Shown piece after piece: positions 1-6,064 of a stretch of DNA of 6,593 nucleotides (its first letter is position 1; each line of letters starts with the position of its first letter). The position numbers and the translations under genes are program-made. This DNA comes from DASYSA01 sp036003885 (GTDB taxonomy: Bacteria > Acidobacteriota > Blastocatellia > UBA7656), in contig DASYSA010000174.1 in the NCBI GenBank assembly GCA_036003885.1, positions 1-6,593 on the forward strand, given 5' to 3'. The notes beneath the pieces were generated by a model that was not told the DNA's origin, made no database searches, and was given only the letters and a program-made list of their open reading frames with translations.

Positions 1-1532
1 CCACTGCCAGGCACTCGTTCCTCGAGGCTCAGGGCGCGGTGGATAACGAAGTTGGAATCGGCTCTGGCAACCTCTTCCAAGGCGCCTGCTCGGCGCAACA
101 ACTCTGCCGCAAATGCCGGCCGGCTGGGCACCCTGAAGAAAGTCAGAATCCCAATCAATAAGATCACCAGTGCGGCAGTAATCGACGCGGGCCGAAGCAG
201 AATTCCCGAAGCAGCAATTCGTCGCCACCAATCGGAAAGGAGACTCGCGCGCCGTGCCGAGGCGGGAAGGTCACGAACGGCCGCCGTCGCTTCTCCCGTG
301 TCCAAGGCGCGTACAGCCGCCGGGTCCTGGTAGAGGGCGTGAACCGTCGGCCAGGGATCGCTGAAGCTCACGGCCAACTCGATCGTTCGGCCTTCGCTCA
401 GCGGAATGGCCGCCCTTTGCCGGACCGGACCGTCCGGCGGCGCCTGAACGTTCATGAACGCGAGTCGAATCTCCTGCTCGCTAAAGACTTCGACAAAGCC
501 GATCTTCTCGCCGGCATTGACGTTCAAGGTCTGTTCGCTCACTTCTGCGCCTATTCTCTGCGATCCCAGGATGAACCCGTTGACCGAAATACGCAGCTCC
601 CTTGGACTGTGCTCGAAGACCTCTTTGGCTCGGCGGGTGAGGCTCTTAACTGGCTTGCCGGCTGAACCGCTACCGCTCTTGCCTGTCCCACCATGCGAGT
701 GACTATCCGGTCCGATCATGTCGTTGGGGAAGCGCCCGGCGAGCGGCGGAAGACCCAGCAGATGATTGACCTCGTCCAGGCACCGCGCGCAGCTAACAAT
801 GTGACCGAGAAGCTCGTTGTCAATAGAATCCGTTTCGGCAGATAGATAGAGTTCGCGGAGTCGGTCCAGTGAGAGGCAACTCCCCTTGCAGGAGCGGAAG
901 ATCGCGGTTCTCAATTCGCTCAAGTAATCACCCGCCATCTGACCCGTTGCGATCTGGAGAGCGTCAGCCGCAAGACTTAGTCTAATGGGGTTCAGACGGC
1001 GGGGATTCTCGAGGTACAGTTTGGCTTCGCGTCGCGCGATACGAAGCCAATCATCAACTGCCCGGCGGGGGCTACGTAAGACCTGGGCTATCTCAACCGG
1101 GTAGTAACCATGAAAGAAGCGGAGCAGGAGCACGCTGCCCGCCTTGGATGTCTCTTTACGCAGACACGCGTAGCTGCAGACATCGCGAAGCTCATCCTTA
1201 GCTCTGATCCGGTCGCGTGGGTCGGACGACCTGAGGCCAATTTCAGCCGAGTCGTAGTCGAGAAGCGAGAGGGACTGGGTGTGCCGCCTGGCAGCCCGCC
1301 GCACCTGGGAGAGGTGCAGGTTGCGAAGCATGCCGTAGAGATAACCTTCAAGGTTCTGAATCGCGTCGAGATCGGGACGACCCAGGGTGAATTCCACGAA
1401 TGCTTCATGGACCAGGTCTTCAGCTTGCTCGCGATCGTGGCCGGTCAGTTGCAGAGACATTCCGACCAGCCGGTTGTAGCGCTGGACGAACAGGTCTTCG
1501 TGACTCTCGGCTACTCTCCACGGATTCAGCAT
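1..1532 (-). CDS. ECF-type sigma factor fused to a zinc anti-sigma motif and a transmembrane segment (C-terminus cut by window edge)
   Basis: The frame is open for 510 codons from the ATG at 1532 to base 1 and continues outside the window. An in-frame TGA four codons upstream fixes the 5' limit; GGAG lies about 17 bases upstream, so the ribosome site is poor. Residues 12-84 look like sigma-70 region 2 (EQAEDLVHEAF at 35-45, LEGYLYGMLRNLHLSQVRR at 61-79). Residues 112-175 look like a divergent region 4 helix-turn-helix (PVEIAQVLRSPRRAVDDWLR). No region 3 is seen. Residues 215-255 contain Cys215, Cys219, His244, Cys248 and Cys251; the last three form HxxxCxxC, the zinc-associated anti-sigma (ZAS) signature. 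A Gly/Ser/His-rich linker (275-295), an unrecognised probably beta-rich domain (310-400), a hydrophobic helix (450-467) and the start of an outer part follow. I infer a membrane-tethered sigma factor that carries its own inhibitor. The sigma call is firm, the ZAS call good, the mechanism inferred. Confidence 0.85.
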   Translation of the reverse strand, partial: MLNPWRVAESHEDLFVQRYNRLVGMSLQLTGHDREQAEDLVHEAFVEFTLGRPDLDAIQNLEGYLYGMLRNLHLSQVRRAARRHTQSLSLLDYDSAEIGLRSSDPRDRIRAKDELRDVCSYACLRKETSKAGSVLLLRFFHGYYPVEIAQVLRSPRRAVDDWLRIARREAKLYLENPRRLNPIRLSLAADALQIATGQMAGDYLSELRTAIFRSCKGSCLSLDRLRELYLSAETDSIDNELLGHIVSCARCLDEVNHLLGLPPLAGRFPNDMIGPDSHSHGGTGKSGSGSAGKPVKSLTRRAKEVFEHSPRELRISVNGFILGSQRIGAEVSEQTLNVNAGEKIGFVEVFSEQEIRLAFMNVQAPPDGPVRQRAAIPLSEGRTIELAVSFSDPWPTVHALYQDPAAVRALDTGEATAAVRDLPASARRASLLSDWWRRIAASGILLRPASITAALVILLIGILTFFRVPSRPAFAAELLRRAGALEEVARADSNFVIHRALSLEERVPGS

Positions 1533-1566
1533 AGGGTCTGATCAGAAGTCGCTCCGGGGAGCATCG

Positions 1567-1581
1567 ATCTCGAAACGAGAT
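1567..1581. promoter_or_regulatory. Palindrome upstream of the sigma-fusion gene, possible operator
   Basis: The sequence ATCTCG-AAA-CGAGAT is a perfect inverted repeat with 6-base arms and a 3-base centre. It begins 35 bases upstream of the sigma ATG. On the minus strand, GTAACTT (1594-1588), which resembles an ECF -35 element (GGAACTT class), lies just upstream of the palindrome. A matching -10 is not convincing. An operator or part of an autoregulated promoter is possible, but a chance palindrome of this size cannot be excluded. Confidence 0.3.
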
Positions 1582-1692
1582 AAGAAAAAGTTACGCCCCG
1601 TTCGCTCGAGTCCGAAGCCGCTTACGCCAGGCGTTGCCTGCCTCAGACCTGACCGGCGCTGCCTCTGTTCCGTTTGCCCGTCTTGCAGAATT

Positions 1693-1706
1693 CAACCTTA
1701 AGGTTG
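1693..1706. promoter_or_regulatory. Perfect 14-base palindrome, possible protein-binding site
   Basis: CAACCTTAAGGTTG is perfectly self-complementary with no central loop, the form expected of a site for a dimeric DNA-binding protein. It lies in the divergent intergenic region, about 160 bases from the sigma gene start and about 370 bases from the gene at 2074. No cognate regulator is encoded nearby apart from the sigma fusion, so its role is unknown. Confidence 0.3.
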
Positions 1707-1866
1707 TCGAAAAACCTCAGAATTGCGTGAGGAGTTCCAGCCGCGTTTCCGAGCACGGTTGGTGGCGGCTAGAGGCAATCGCTGAGATCAGGTTCAGATA
1801 CGGCGCCCATCTTAATGCAGCCCGGCGGTGCAAGACAATACTATGAACAACTGAAGCTCACTTCGT

Positions 1867-1994
1867 AGCCGGACTACACACCCAGGACCGCGCATGGGGA
1901 GCCGGACTACCCTCAATGGGGTATCTCTTCAGGCGTGGGCTGTTACGGGTGAGTGGTATCGCCTTTGCACACATGCGCGGGTAGCGGTCCGGCT
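1867..1994. repeat. Short AGCCGGAC repeats (two direct, one inverted)
   Basis: AGCCGGACTAC occurs at 1867-1877 and again at 1900-1910, 33 bases apart. AGCCGGAC recurs in inverse orientation at 1987-1994 as GTCCGGCT. The first copy is itself nearly palindromic (GTAGCCGGACTAC). All three are upstream of the gene at 2074, so regulator sites are conceivable; the units are short and chance remains possible. Confidence 0.3.
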
Positions 1995-2058
1995 TGCAGG
2001 CCCGACCGCGCGCTTTTTACTACCCTCACAGAGTCAGAGTCCTACCCTGTTGGGCATC

Positions 2059-2067
2059 GGAGGGAGG
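2059..2067 (+). promoter_or_regulatory. Strong ribosome binding site that sets the start at 2074
   Basis: GGAGGGAGG is an excellent Shine-Dalgarno match that ends 6 bases before the ATG at 2074. It decides between this start and an in-frame ATG at 1894, which has no such site and would add 60 residues of low-complexity-like sequence. Confidence 0.8.
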
Positions 2068-2073
2068 AAGTTT

Positions 2074-2535
2074 ATGAGTGAGAGAACTTCAGATAGCAGA
2101 CCTATGATGGCAGCCCCGCGGTTCCGGTCAGCATATGTGCCGCTGATTAAGCGAGGTCAGGTAAAACGGCAATACAATCTTGGACCCTACCGCGCGGAGT
2201 TGATGGGACGCATTGAAAGCGCCAGTTTGACTGACTATCTCTACGTTCTTGCAGTCTTCAAGGAACAGGCGACCGAGCCCTGCCTCGTTGTTACATCCGA
2301 GGTGAATGCTGACTGTTGGAACATCGGAGGCGGGTCGCACTTCCTCTGTATGTTTTCCGGCGAGATTCACAGCAATATGGGCGCTTCTGATGACTGGGCT
2401 GATCTGGACAAGTTCACATCGAAAGCCCTGTCGCTGGCTGCCGCCGAGTTGCGAGTGTTCGACAGTCCACGGGAACTACTGAATGCCAGCGGCGGCCGCG
2501 AGCCGGACAAGCGGTCGTCCGGAAGGGCGATCTAG
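2074..2535 (+). CDS. Conserved-looking hypothetical protein, 153 aa, function unknown
   Basis: I do not recognise a named family. The protein has no signal peptide or membrane helix, so it is probably cytoplasmic. Residues 17-135 read like one compact alpha/beta domain: a basic N-terminal stretch (IKRGQVKRQYNLGPY, 25-39), a hydrophobic strand-like YLYVLAVF (55-62), then PCLVVTSEVNADCWNIGGG at 69-87, SHFLCMFSGEIHSNMGAS at 88-105 and a helical DDWADLDKFTSKALSLAAAEL (106-126). The Gly-rich turn GGGSH and the acidic DDWADLD segment are the most motif-like parts. The last 25 residues are polar and probably disordered. The start is set by the strong ribosome site at 2059-2067. It stands alone; its neighbours give no functional hint. 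The coding call is good; no function is proposed. Confidence 0.8.
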   Translation: MSERTSDSRPMMAAPRFRSAYVPLIKRGQVKRQYNLGPYRAELMGRIESASLTDYLYVLAVFKEQATEPCLVVTSEVNADCWNIGGGSHFLCMFSGEIHSNMGASDDWADLDKFTSKALSLAAAELRVFDSPRELLNASGGREPDKRSSGRAI

Positions 2536-2845
2536 AAGCCTGATTGATGACAGAGGCGAAGATCCTGGGATGAACGTGCCGGAAATTGGCATACGAGGAA
2601 GCGCTTTCTTGTGACATTCATCAGTCGAAGTGGGTGAAACAATCTTGCGCAGCCGAGTCTTATGCCCGTAAGCCCTTTGCTCACGCGGTTGAGGCGAATG
2701 GTCGCTCAAACGACAAACACTGGCACTCACGTTGCTATCCTTCTCATAGCGGCAAATGAATCACAAACGGAGGCCTCTCCGGCCGTGATACGGTACGAAT
2801 GCTTGAGTCTATGAGGCTGACGTCGTCAAAACAGGGGATGGATCC
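2536..2845. other. Intergenic stretch, 310 bases, no gene seen
   Basis: Short open frames on either strand here lack ribosome sites and recognisable motifs, and those on the minus strand reach into the flanking genes. Two small symmetric sequences are visible: GAGGCCTC with a neighbouring GGCC-TCTCC-GGCC, around 2770-2784, and TGACG-T-CGTCA (2818-2828), 17 bases before the ATG at 2846. A weak TTGAGT (2803-2808) / TCAAAA pair with a 17-base spacer could be a promoter for the gene at 2846. No clear terminator with a T-run follows the gene ending at 2535. Confidence 0.4.
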
Positions 2846-3226
2846 ATGAAAAAGAATCAACCAGACCCGGAAGTCGAAATGGACGGGATTGAACCTGCGA
2901 GACTGGCTACCTTTGGTGTTCTCGTTGGCCTCCTGATCGTTGCGTCCGTTGTTTTGGTTCTGACACTGAGTTCTGGTGCAAGAACTCCGACAGCACCCGT
3001 GCCGGAACCCCGCACGGCGGTCGAAGTACCAGCCGATCCGGCGAACGCCACTCAACAGCGTGCGACTGCGCTCTCCCCCCCTGAGCCACTCAAGACTCCG
3101 GGGAAACCTGAAGCCGGGAAGAAGCGATTGGGTGCCTCCTCCCCTTCGAAGGCCTCAAAGCCCAACAAGCCATACGTCATCTCTGTTGCGCCCGGCAGGA
3201 CGCCAAGAATGACTCAAGTACAGTAG
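2846..3226 (+). CDS. Small single-pass membrane protein with a Pro/Lys-rich tail, function unknown
   Basis: This 126-residue protein has a polar acidic N-terminus (1-18), one strongly hydrophobic helix at about 20-42 (FGVLVGLLIVASVVLVLTL) and a low-complexity tail rich in Pro, Ala, Lys and Ser (44-110). The last residues are KPYVISVAPGRTPRMTQVQ. The charge pattern does not settle its orientation, but a short cytoplasmic N-terminus with the tail outside is the usual arrangement for such proteins. The helix is not followed by a signal-peptidase-like site, so it is more likely an anchor than a cleaved signal. The start is supported by AGGGG at 2832-2836, about 9 bases ahead; an overlapping ATG at 2839 hits a stop after three codons. 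No family is recognised. It resembles envelope linker or adaptor proteins only in composition. Confidence 0.7.
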   Translation: MKKNQPDPEVEMDGIEPARLATFGVLVGLLIVASVVLVLTLSSGARTPTAPVPEPRTAVEVPADPANATQQRATALSPPEPLKTPGKPEAGKKRLGASSPSKASKPNKPYVISVAPGRTPRMTQVQ

Positions 3227-3365
3227 AACCGAGGCCGGCCAGCCTGGGAGGTCGGCGCGGACCCTCTCACCACAAAGATATCAGTCCAACCCTTGATCGA
3301 CCTGATCCGATCATTGCTTCCGCCATCCGCCAGGAATTCTTGCGTCTTTTTCGGCGACCCAACGT

Positions 3366-3382
3366 TTAGAATCTATTAGAAT
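3366..3382 (+). promoter_or_regulatory. Candidate -10 region of the cupin gene (TTAGAAT twice)
   Basis: TTAGAAT occurs at 3366-3372 and again at 3376-3382, 10 bases apart. Either copy contains TAGAAT, close to a sigma-70 -10 element (TATAAT), and they lie 51-67 bases upstream of the cupin start. A good -35 is lacking: the best candidate, TTGCGT at 3340-3345, gives a 21-base spacer. The rest of the gap from 3227 to 3365 shows no gene and only a GGCCGGCC palindrome (3233-3240) after the upstream stop. Confidence 0.35.
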
Positions 3383-3417
3383 GAGGTCTGATGGGCTCCC
3401 CAAGTATCAAATCATGC

Positions 3418-3422
3418 GGAGG
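3418..3422 (+). promoter_or_regulatory. Ribosome binding site that sets the cupin start at 3433
   Basis: GGAGG lies 10 bases before the ATG at 3433. This favours the 3433 start over an in-frame ATG at 3391, which would place 14 extra residues ahead of what is otherwise a normal signal peptide. Confidence 0.7.
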
Positions 3423-3432
3423 TATTAGAGAG

Positions 3433-4191
3433 ATGCGCTTGGCAGGACTCATGGCGACAATCGGTTTCGTCGCGATCAGTGGTTTTGCGCAGGACCCCTT
3501 TAAGGTTGCGCCGCAGGCTTACAAACTGGACTTCGAGAACGAGTGGGTGAGGGTGGCACGAGTTCACTACGCTCCGCACGAGAAGATCCCCGTCCACGAT
3601 CACACAAAGACGGCCGCAGCTTACGTGTACCTGAATGACAGCGGTCCGGTCATCTTCCGACACATCGGCCTGGAGTATGGGGCGATTACTCGACAGCCGA
3701 CCAAAGCCGGGAGTTTCCGCCTCTATAGAGCGGTAAAGGAGGTTCACGAAGTCGAGAACCCGAGCGACCTCTCCAGCGATTTTCTGAGGGTTGAATTCAA
3801 GACCCAGCCGATCAACGAATCGAGCCTGCGCGGCCGTTTCCTGCGCGAAGACTACCCGGCGGGCGAGAACTATAAGAAGGTTCAGTTTGAAAACGAGCAG
3901 ATCAGAGTTACCCGTCTGGTCTGCGTGCCTGGAAAGACGCTCGATCTTTCCGCGACTCCAACCGAGCCGGCCCTGCTGATTGCCCTGTCTCCGGGGCGCG
4001 TGACTGCAATCGAAGCAAAGCCTTCGAATCTGCGAGTGAGCCTTGGTGTCGGTACGACAGTGTGGGTCGCAGCGAATCAACAGCGACGTATCGAAAACAC
4101 CGGGGACACTTTGGTCGAGTTGCTCCGGTTCGATTTCAAGACCGGCCCTGTTGGGAACGATTCTCCGGAAAAGAACCGGCCGCCAAAATGA
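3433..4191 (+). CDS. Secreted two-cupin protein, second cupin without metal ligands
   Basis: The 252-residue protein begins with a signal peptide (MRLAGLMATIGFVAISGFAQ, likely cleaved after Ala19 or Gln20), so the mature part should be periplasmic or exported. It contains an internal duplication: FENEWVRVARV (34-44) matches FENEQIRVTRL (152-162) about 118 residues later. The first half has cupin motif 1 as PVHDH (His55, His57) and motif 2 as VHEVEN (His105, Asn109), giving three histidines that could hold a metal. At the aligned positions of the second half the histidines are replaced by Ser173, Thr175 and Arg218, although Asn222 remains. The C-terminus (237-252) is polar. Cupins range from dioxygenases and isomerases to binding proteins, so no reaction or substrate can be named. 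It is convergent with ptsI and is probably transcribed alone. Confidence 0.85.
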   Translation: MRLAGLMATIGFVAISGFAQDPFKVAPQAYKLDFENEWVRVARVHYAPHEKIPVHDHTKTAAAYVYLNDSGPVIFRHIGLEYGAITRQPTKAGSFRLYRAVKEVHEVENPSDLSSDFLRVEFKTQPINESSLRGRFLREDYPAGENYKKVQFENEQIRVTRLVCVPGKTLDLSATPTEPALLIALSPGRVTAIEAKPSNLRVSLGVGTTVWVAANQQRRIENTGDTLVELLRFDFKTGPVGNDSPEKNRPPK

Positions 4192-4195
4192 CCCC

Positions 4196-4274
4196 TGGGT
4201 ACGCACGCTTCCAGCGTGCTCGGCCTTAATGCTGTGTACCGTGTTCGTGAGCACGCTGGAAGCGTGCGTACCCA
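4196..4274. repeat. Paired REP-like palindrome between convergent genes
   Basis: Two 26-base arms, 4196-4221 and 4249-4274, are perfect reverse complements around a 27-base spacer. Each arm contains its own perfect hairpin with 7-base stems and a 3-base loop: GCACGCT-TCC-AGCGTGC (4203-4219) and GCACGCT-GGA-AGCGTGC (4251-4267). Two inverted REP-like units make a BIME-like element. It starts 5 bases after the cupin stop and ends 5 bases before the ptsI stop, so it fills the whole gap. It could fold into one long hairpin or a cruciform and may stabilise the two mRNA 3' ends or stop transcription in both directions. There is no T-run, so a standard intrinsic terminator is not shown. Similar units elsewhere in the genome would be expected but cannot be checked here. 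Confidence 0.85.
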
Positions 4275-4279
4275 CTCGA

Positions 4280-6064
4280 TCAGGTTTTCGCCGCCAGCAC
4301 CGAGAAGAAGAGCGGCGCCTGGCGAGGTAGTTCCTGGGCCAAAAGAGCTTCGACCTCGGATGCAGAGCTGAGCTTGAGAGCTCTGGACATCAGGGCGGTA
4401 AGGTTCGTCACTTCGATGGAACGGACTGCGGTTTTTAACTGAGGAATGGATCCTGGCGCCAGACTGAGCACGCGAATGCCCAGCCCAATCAGGGCAACTG
4501 CCTGCACCGGGTCGGCGGCCATCTCACCACACAATTCAAGTGGAACCTCCGCGATTTGCGCCGCCCGACCCAGATGAGCGATTGTCCTGAGCACCGCGGG
4601 GTGTAAAGGCTGATAGAGGTGCGCGACGTTCTCATTCGCGCGGTCTACGGCAAGCAAGTACTGGGTCAAGTCGTTCGTGCCGATGCTCAAGAAGTCGGCT
4701 TCCTGAGCGAACAGGTCGGCCATCAAAGCGGCGGCGGGAACTTCGATCATCACCCCAACCGGCAGGTTTGCATTGTGCTCGACTCCGGCATCGGCCATCT
4801 CGCTCTTCACTTCCGCAATGATGCGCTTGGCTTCTCGCAGTTCGGTTATCGTGCTGATCAGCGGAAGCACGACGCGCAGACGTCCGTGCAGGTTGGCGCG
4901 AAGGACGGCTCGCAATTGAGTGCGAAAAACGTGTTCCGCCCTCAGCGAAAGCCTGATCGCGCGCAAGCCCAGCGCGGGGTTCTGCTCGGGTTCGAACCCG
5001 TCGAGTGTGAGCTTATCTCCTCCGAGGTCGAAGATTCGAATGTTGGCTCCCGCCTCTCCGGTGGCCTCGGCCAACCGGCGGTAGACTTCGTATTGTTCGT
5101 CTTCGCTGGGAAGCTCCGGCAGTCTGTGGAGGAACATGAACTCAGAACGATACAGTCCTATCCCCTCAGCGCCGAAGAGCGCGAGCGACTCGATCTCGCC
5201 TGACAATTCCACATTGGCTCTCAACGTGATGCGCACTCCATCGAGTGTCTCGGCGGGCTCAGAAGGTGCGGCTGGTCGCAGACGGCGTTGCGCATCGCGC
5301 TTCTCGACGTAGCTGCGTATGACGGCCCTGGTCGGGCGCAGAGTAACTTCGCCGGCCGCTCCGTCTACGGCAATCGCATCGCCGCTTCTCACATTGCGCG
5401 TAACGTCGTGGAGGCCGACGACAGCAGGAACTCTCAGCGCTCGGGCAATAATGGCGGCATGCGAGGTCATCCCCCCCGCGTCGGTCGCAAACCCAAGCAC
5501 GTGGTTGAAGTTGAACTCTGCAATCGTCGAAGGCCAGATGTCTTTGGCTACGAGCACGACGTCCTTATCGAGCGTCGACACTGCGAATTCGGTCCGCCCC
5601 GAGAGTATCGTCAGCAGCCGGCCCGCCACATCTTCGATGTCGGAAGCGCGCTCGCGAAGATAAACGTCGCTCACCTGTTTGTAAGCGTTGATAACGCGGT
5701 CGGTGACATCGCGAACCGCCCACTCGGCGTTGATCTTGCGGGTGCGAATCTCCTGTTCGACCTCTACGGGGAATGCACGGTCTTCGAGCATCATCAGGTG
5801 CGCATCGAGTATGTAGGAGTGCTCGTATCCAAGCTCGCGGGCAACGCGGCTCTTGATCTCTTCGAGTTGAGCGCGAGCTTCGGCGAATGCCCCAAGCGAT
5901 CTGCTGACTTCCCTGCCTACCTGCGAAGCAGGAACTGTGTAGTAATAAAATTGATGCCTTCCCCGTTCATCCAGGCGGAGCACTCGACCCACCGCTACGC
6001 CCGGAGAGGCTGCGAGTCCCTGGAGCTTGACGTCGCGCAGTCGGCGATTGTTAGAAGAGGCCAT
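4280..6064 (-). CDS. ptsI: PTS Enzyme I (phosphoenolpyruvate-protein phosphotransferase)
   Basis: Enzyme I takes phosphate from phosphoenolpyruvate onto a histidine and passes it to HPr in the cytoplasm. At 594 residues it is slightly longer than typical family members (about 570-580). The N-terminal HPr-binding part (about 14-136) leads to the phosphohistidine domain with GGMTSHAAIIAR, active-site His202. The C-terminal PEP-binding barrel has LYRSEF (Arg306), FDLGGDK (345-351), NPALGLRAIR (Arg368), VMIEVPAAA (Glu441), IGTNDLTQY (Asn464, Asp465) and LELCGEMAADP (catalytic Cys512), so all residues known to matter are present. The tail from about 555 to 594 is an extra helix-rich extension. I chose the ATG at 6064 because GGGGAGGG lies 8 bases ahead; a TTG at 6082 would put that site inside the gene. 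It overlaps ptsH by 14 bases, which implies translational coupling. Confidence 0.97.
   Translation of the reverse strand: MASSNNRRLRDVKLQGLAASPGVAVGRVLRLDERGRHQFYYYTVPASQVGREVSRSLGAFAEARAQLEEIKSRVARELGYEHSYILDAHLMMLEDRAFPVEVEQEIRTRKINAEWAVRDVTDRVINAYKQVSDVYLRERASDIEDVAGRLLTILSGRTEFAVSTLDKDVVLVAKDIWPSTIAEFNFNHVLGFATDAGGMTSHAAIIARALRVPAVVGLHDVTRNVRSGDAIAVDGAAGEVTLRPTRAVIRSYVEKRDAQRRLRPAAPSEPAETLDGVRITLRANVELSGEIESLALFGAEGIGLYRSEFMFLHRLPELPSEDEQYEVYRRLAEATGEAGANIRIFDLGGDKLTLDGFEPEQNPALGLRAIRLSLRAEHVFRTQLRAVLRANLHGRLRVVLPLISTITELREAKRIIAEVKSEMADAGVEHNANLPVGVMIEVPAAALMADLFAQEADFLSIGTNDLTQYLLAVDRANENVAHLYQPLHPAVLRTIAHLGRAAQIAEVPLELCGEMAADPVQAVALIGLGIRVLSLAPGSIPQLKTAVRSIEVTNLTALMSRALKLSSASEVEALLAQELPRQAPLFFSVLAAKT

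Larger units (their letters stand above)
1533..2073. other. Divergent intergenic region, 541 bases, no supported gene
   Basis: This gap separates the leftward sigma-fusion gene from the rightward gene at 2074. Open frames inside it (for example 1634-1846) start with rare codons, have no ribosome site and show no protein-like motif. The region holds two palindromes (1567-1581 and 1693-1706), three copies of AGCCGGAC (1867, 1900 and inverted at 1987) and a weak sigma-70-like pair TTGCAG (1994-1999) / TTACTA (2017-2022) with a 17-base spacer, which could serve the gene at 2074. The length suggests a regulated divergent promoter region or a long 5' leader; no RNA gene was recognised. Confidence 0.5.

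Noticed and set aside
1088..1541. Overlapping open frames on both strands (1088-1408 minus, 1110-1541 plus)
   Set aside because: They lie in other frames of the sigma-fusion gene, which has clear sigma-70 motifs across this stretch.
1634..1846. Plus-strand open frame of 70 codons in the divergent gap
   Set aside because: It starts at TTG without a ribosome site and has no motif.
1894..2073. N-terminal extension of the gene at 2074 from an ATG at 1894
   Set aside because: There is no ribosome site at 1894, while a strong one precedes 2074, and the extension covers the short repeats of the intergenic region.
2414..2730. Minus-strand open frames around 2414-2730
   Set aside because: They overlap the 3' end of the gene at 2074 and the following gap, overlap each other in different frames, and show no motif or ribosome site.
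4196..4274. Classical intrinsic terminator
   Set aside because: The hairpins are strong, but neither side is followed by a T-run, so only a non-standard terminator role can be suggested.
3412..4275. Long minus-strand open frame of 287 codons opposite the cupin gene
   Set aside because: It runs antisense to a gene with a signal peptide, cupin motifs and a good ribosome site, and its own sequence shows no protein-like pattern.
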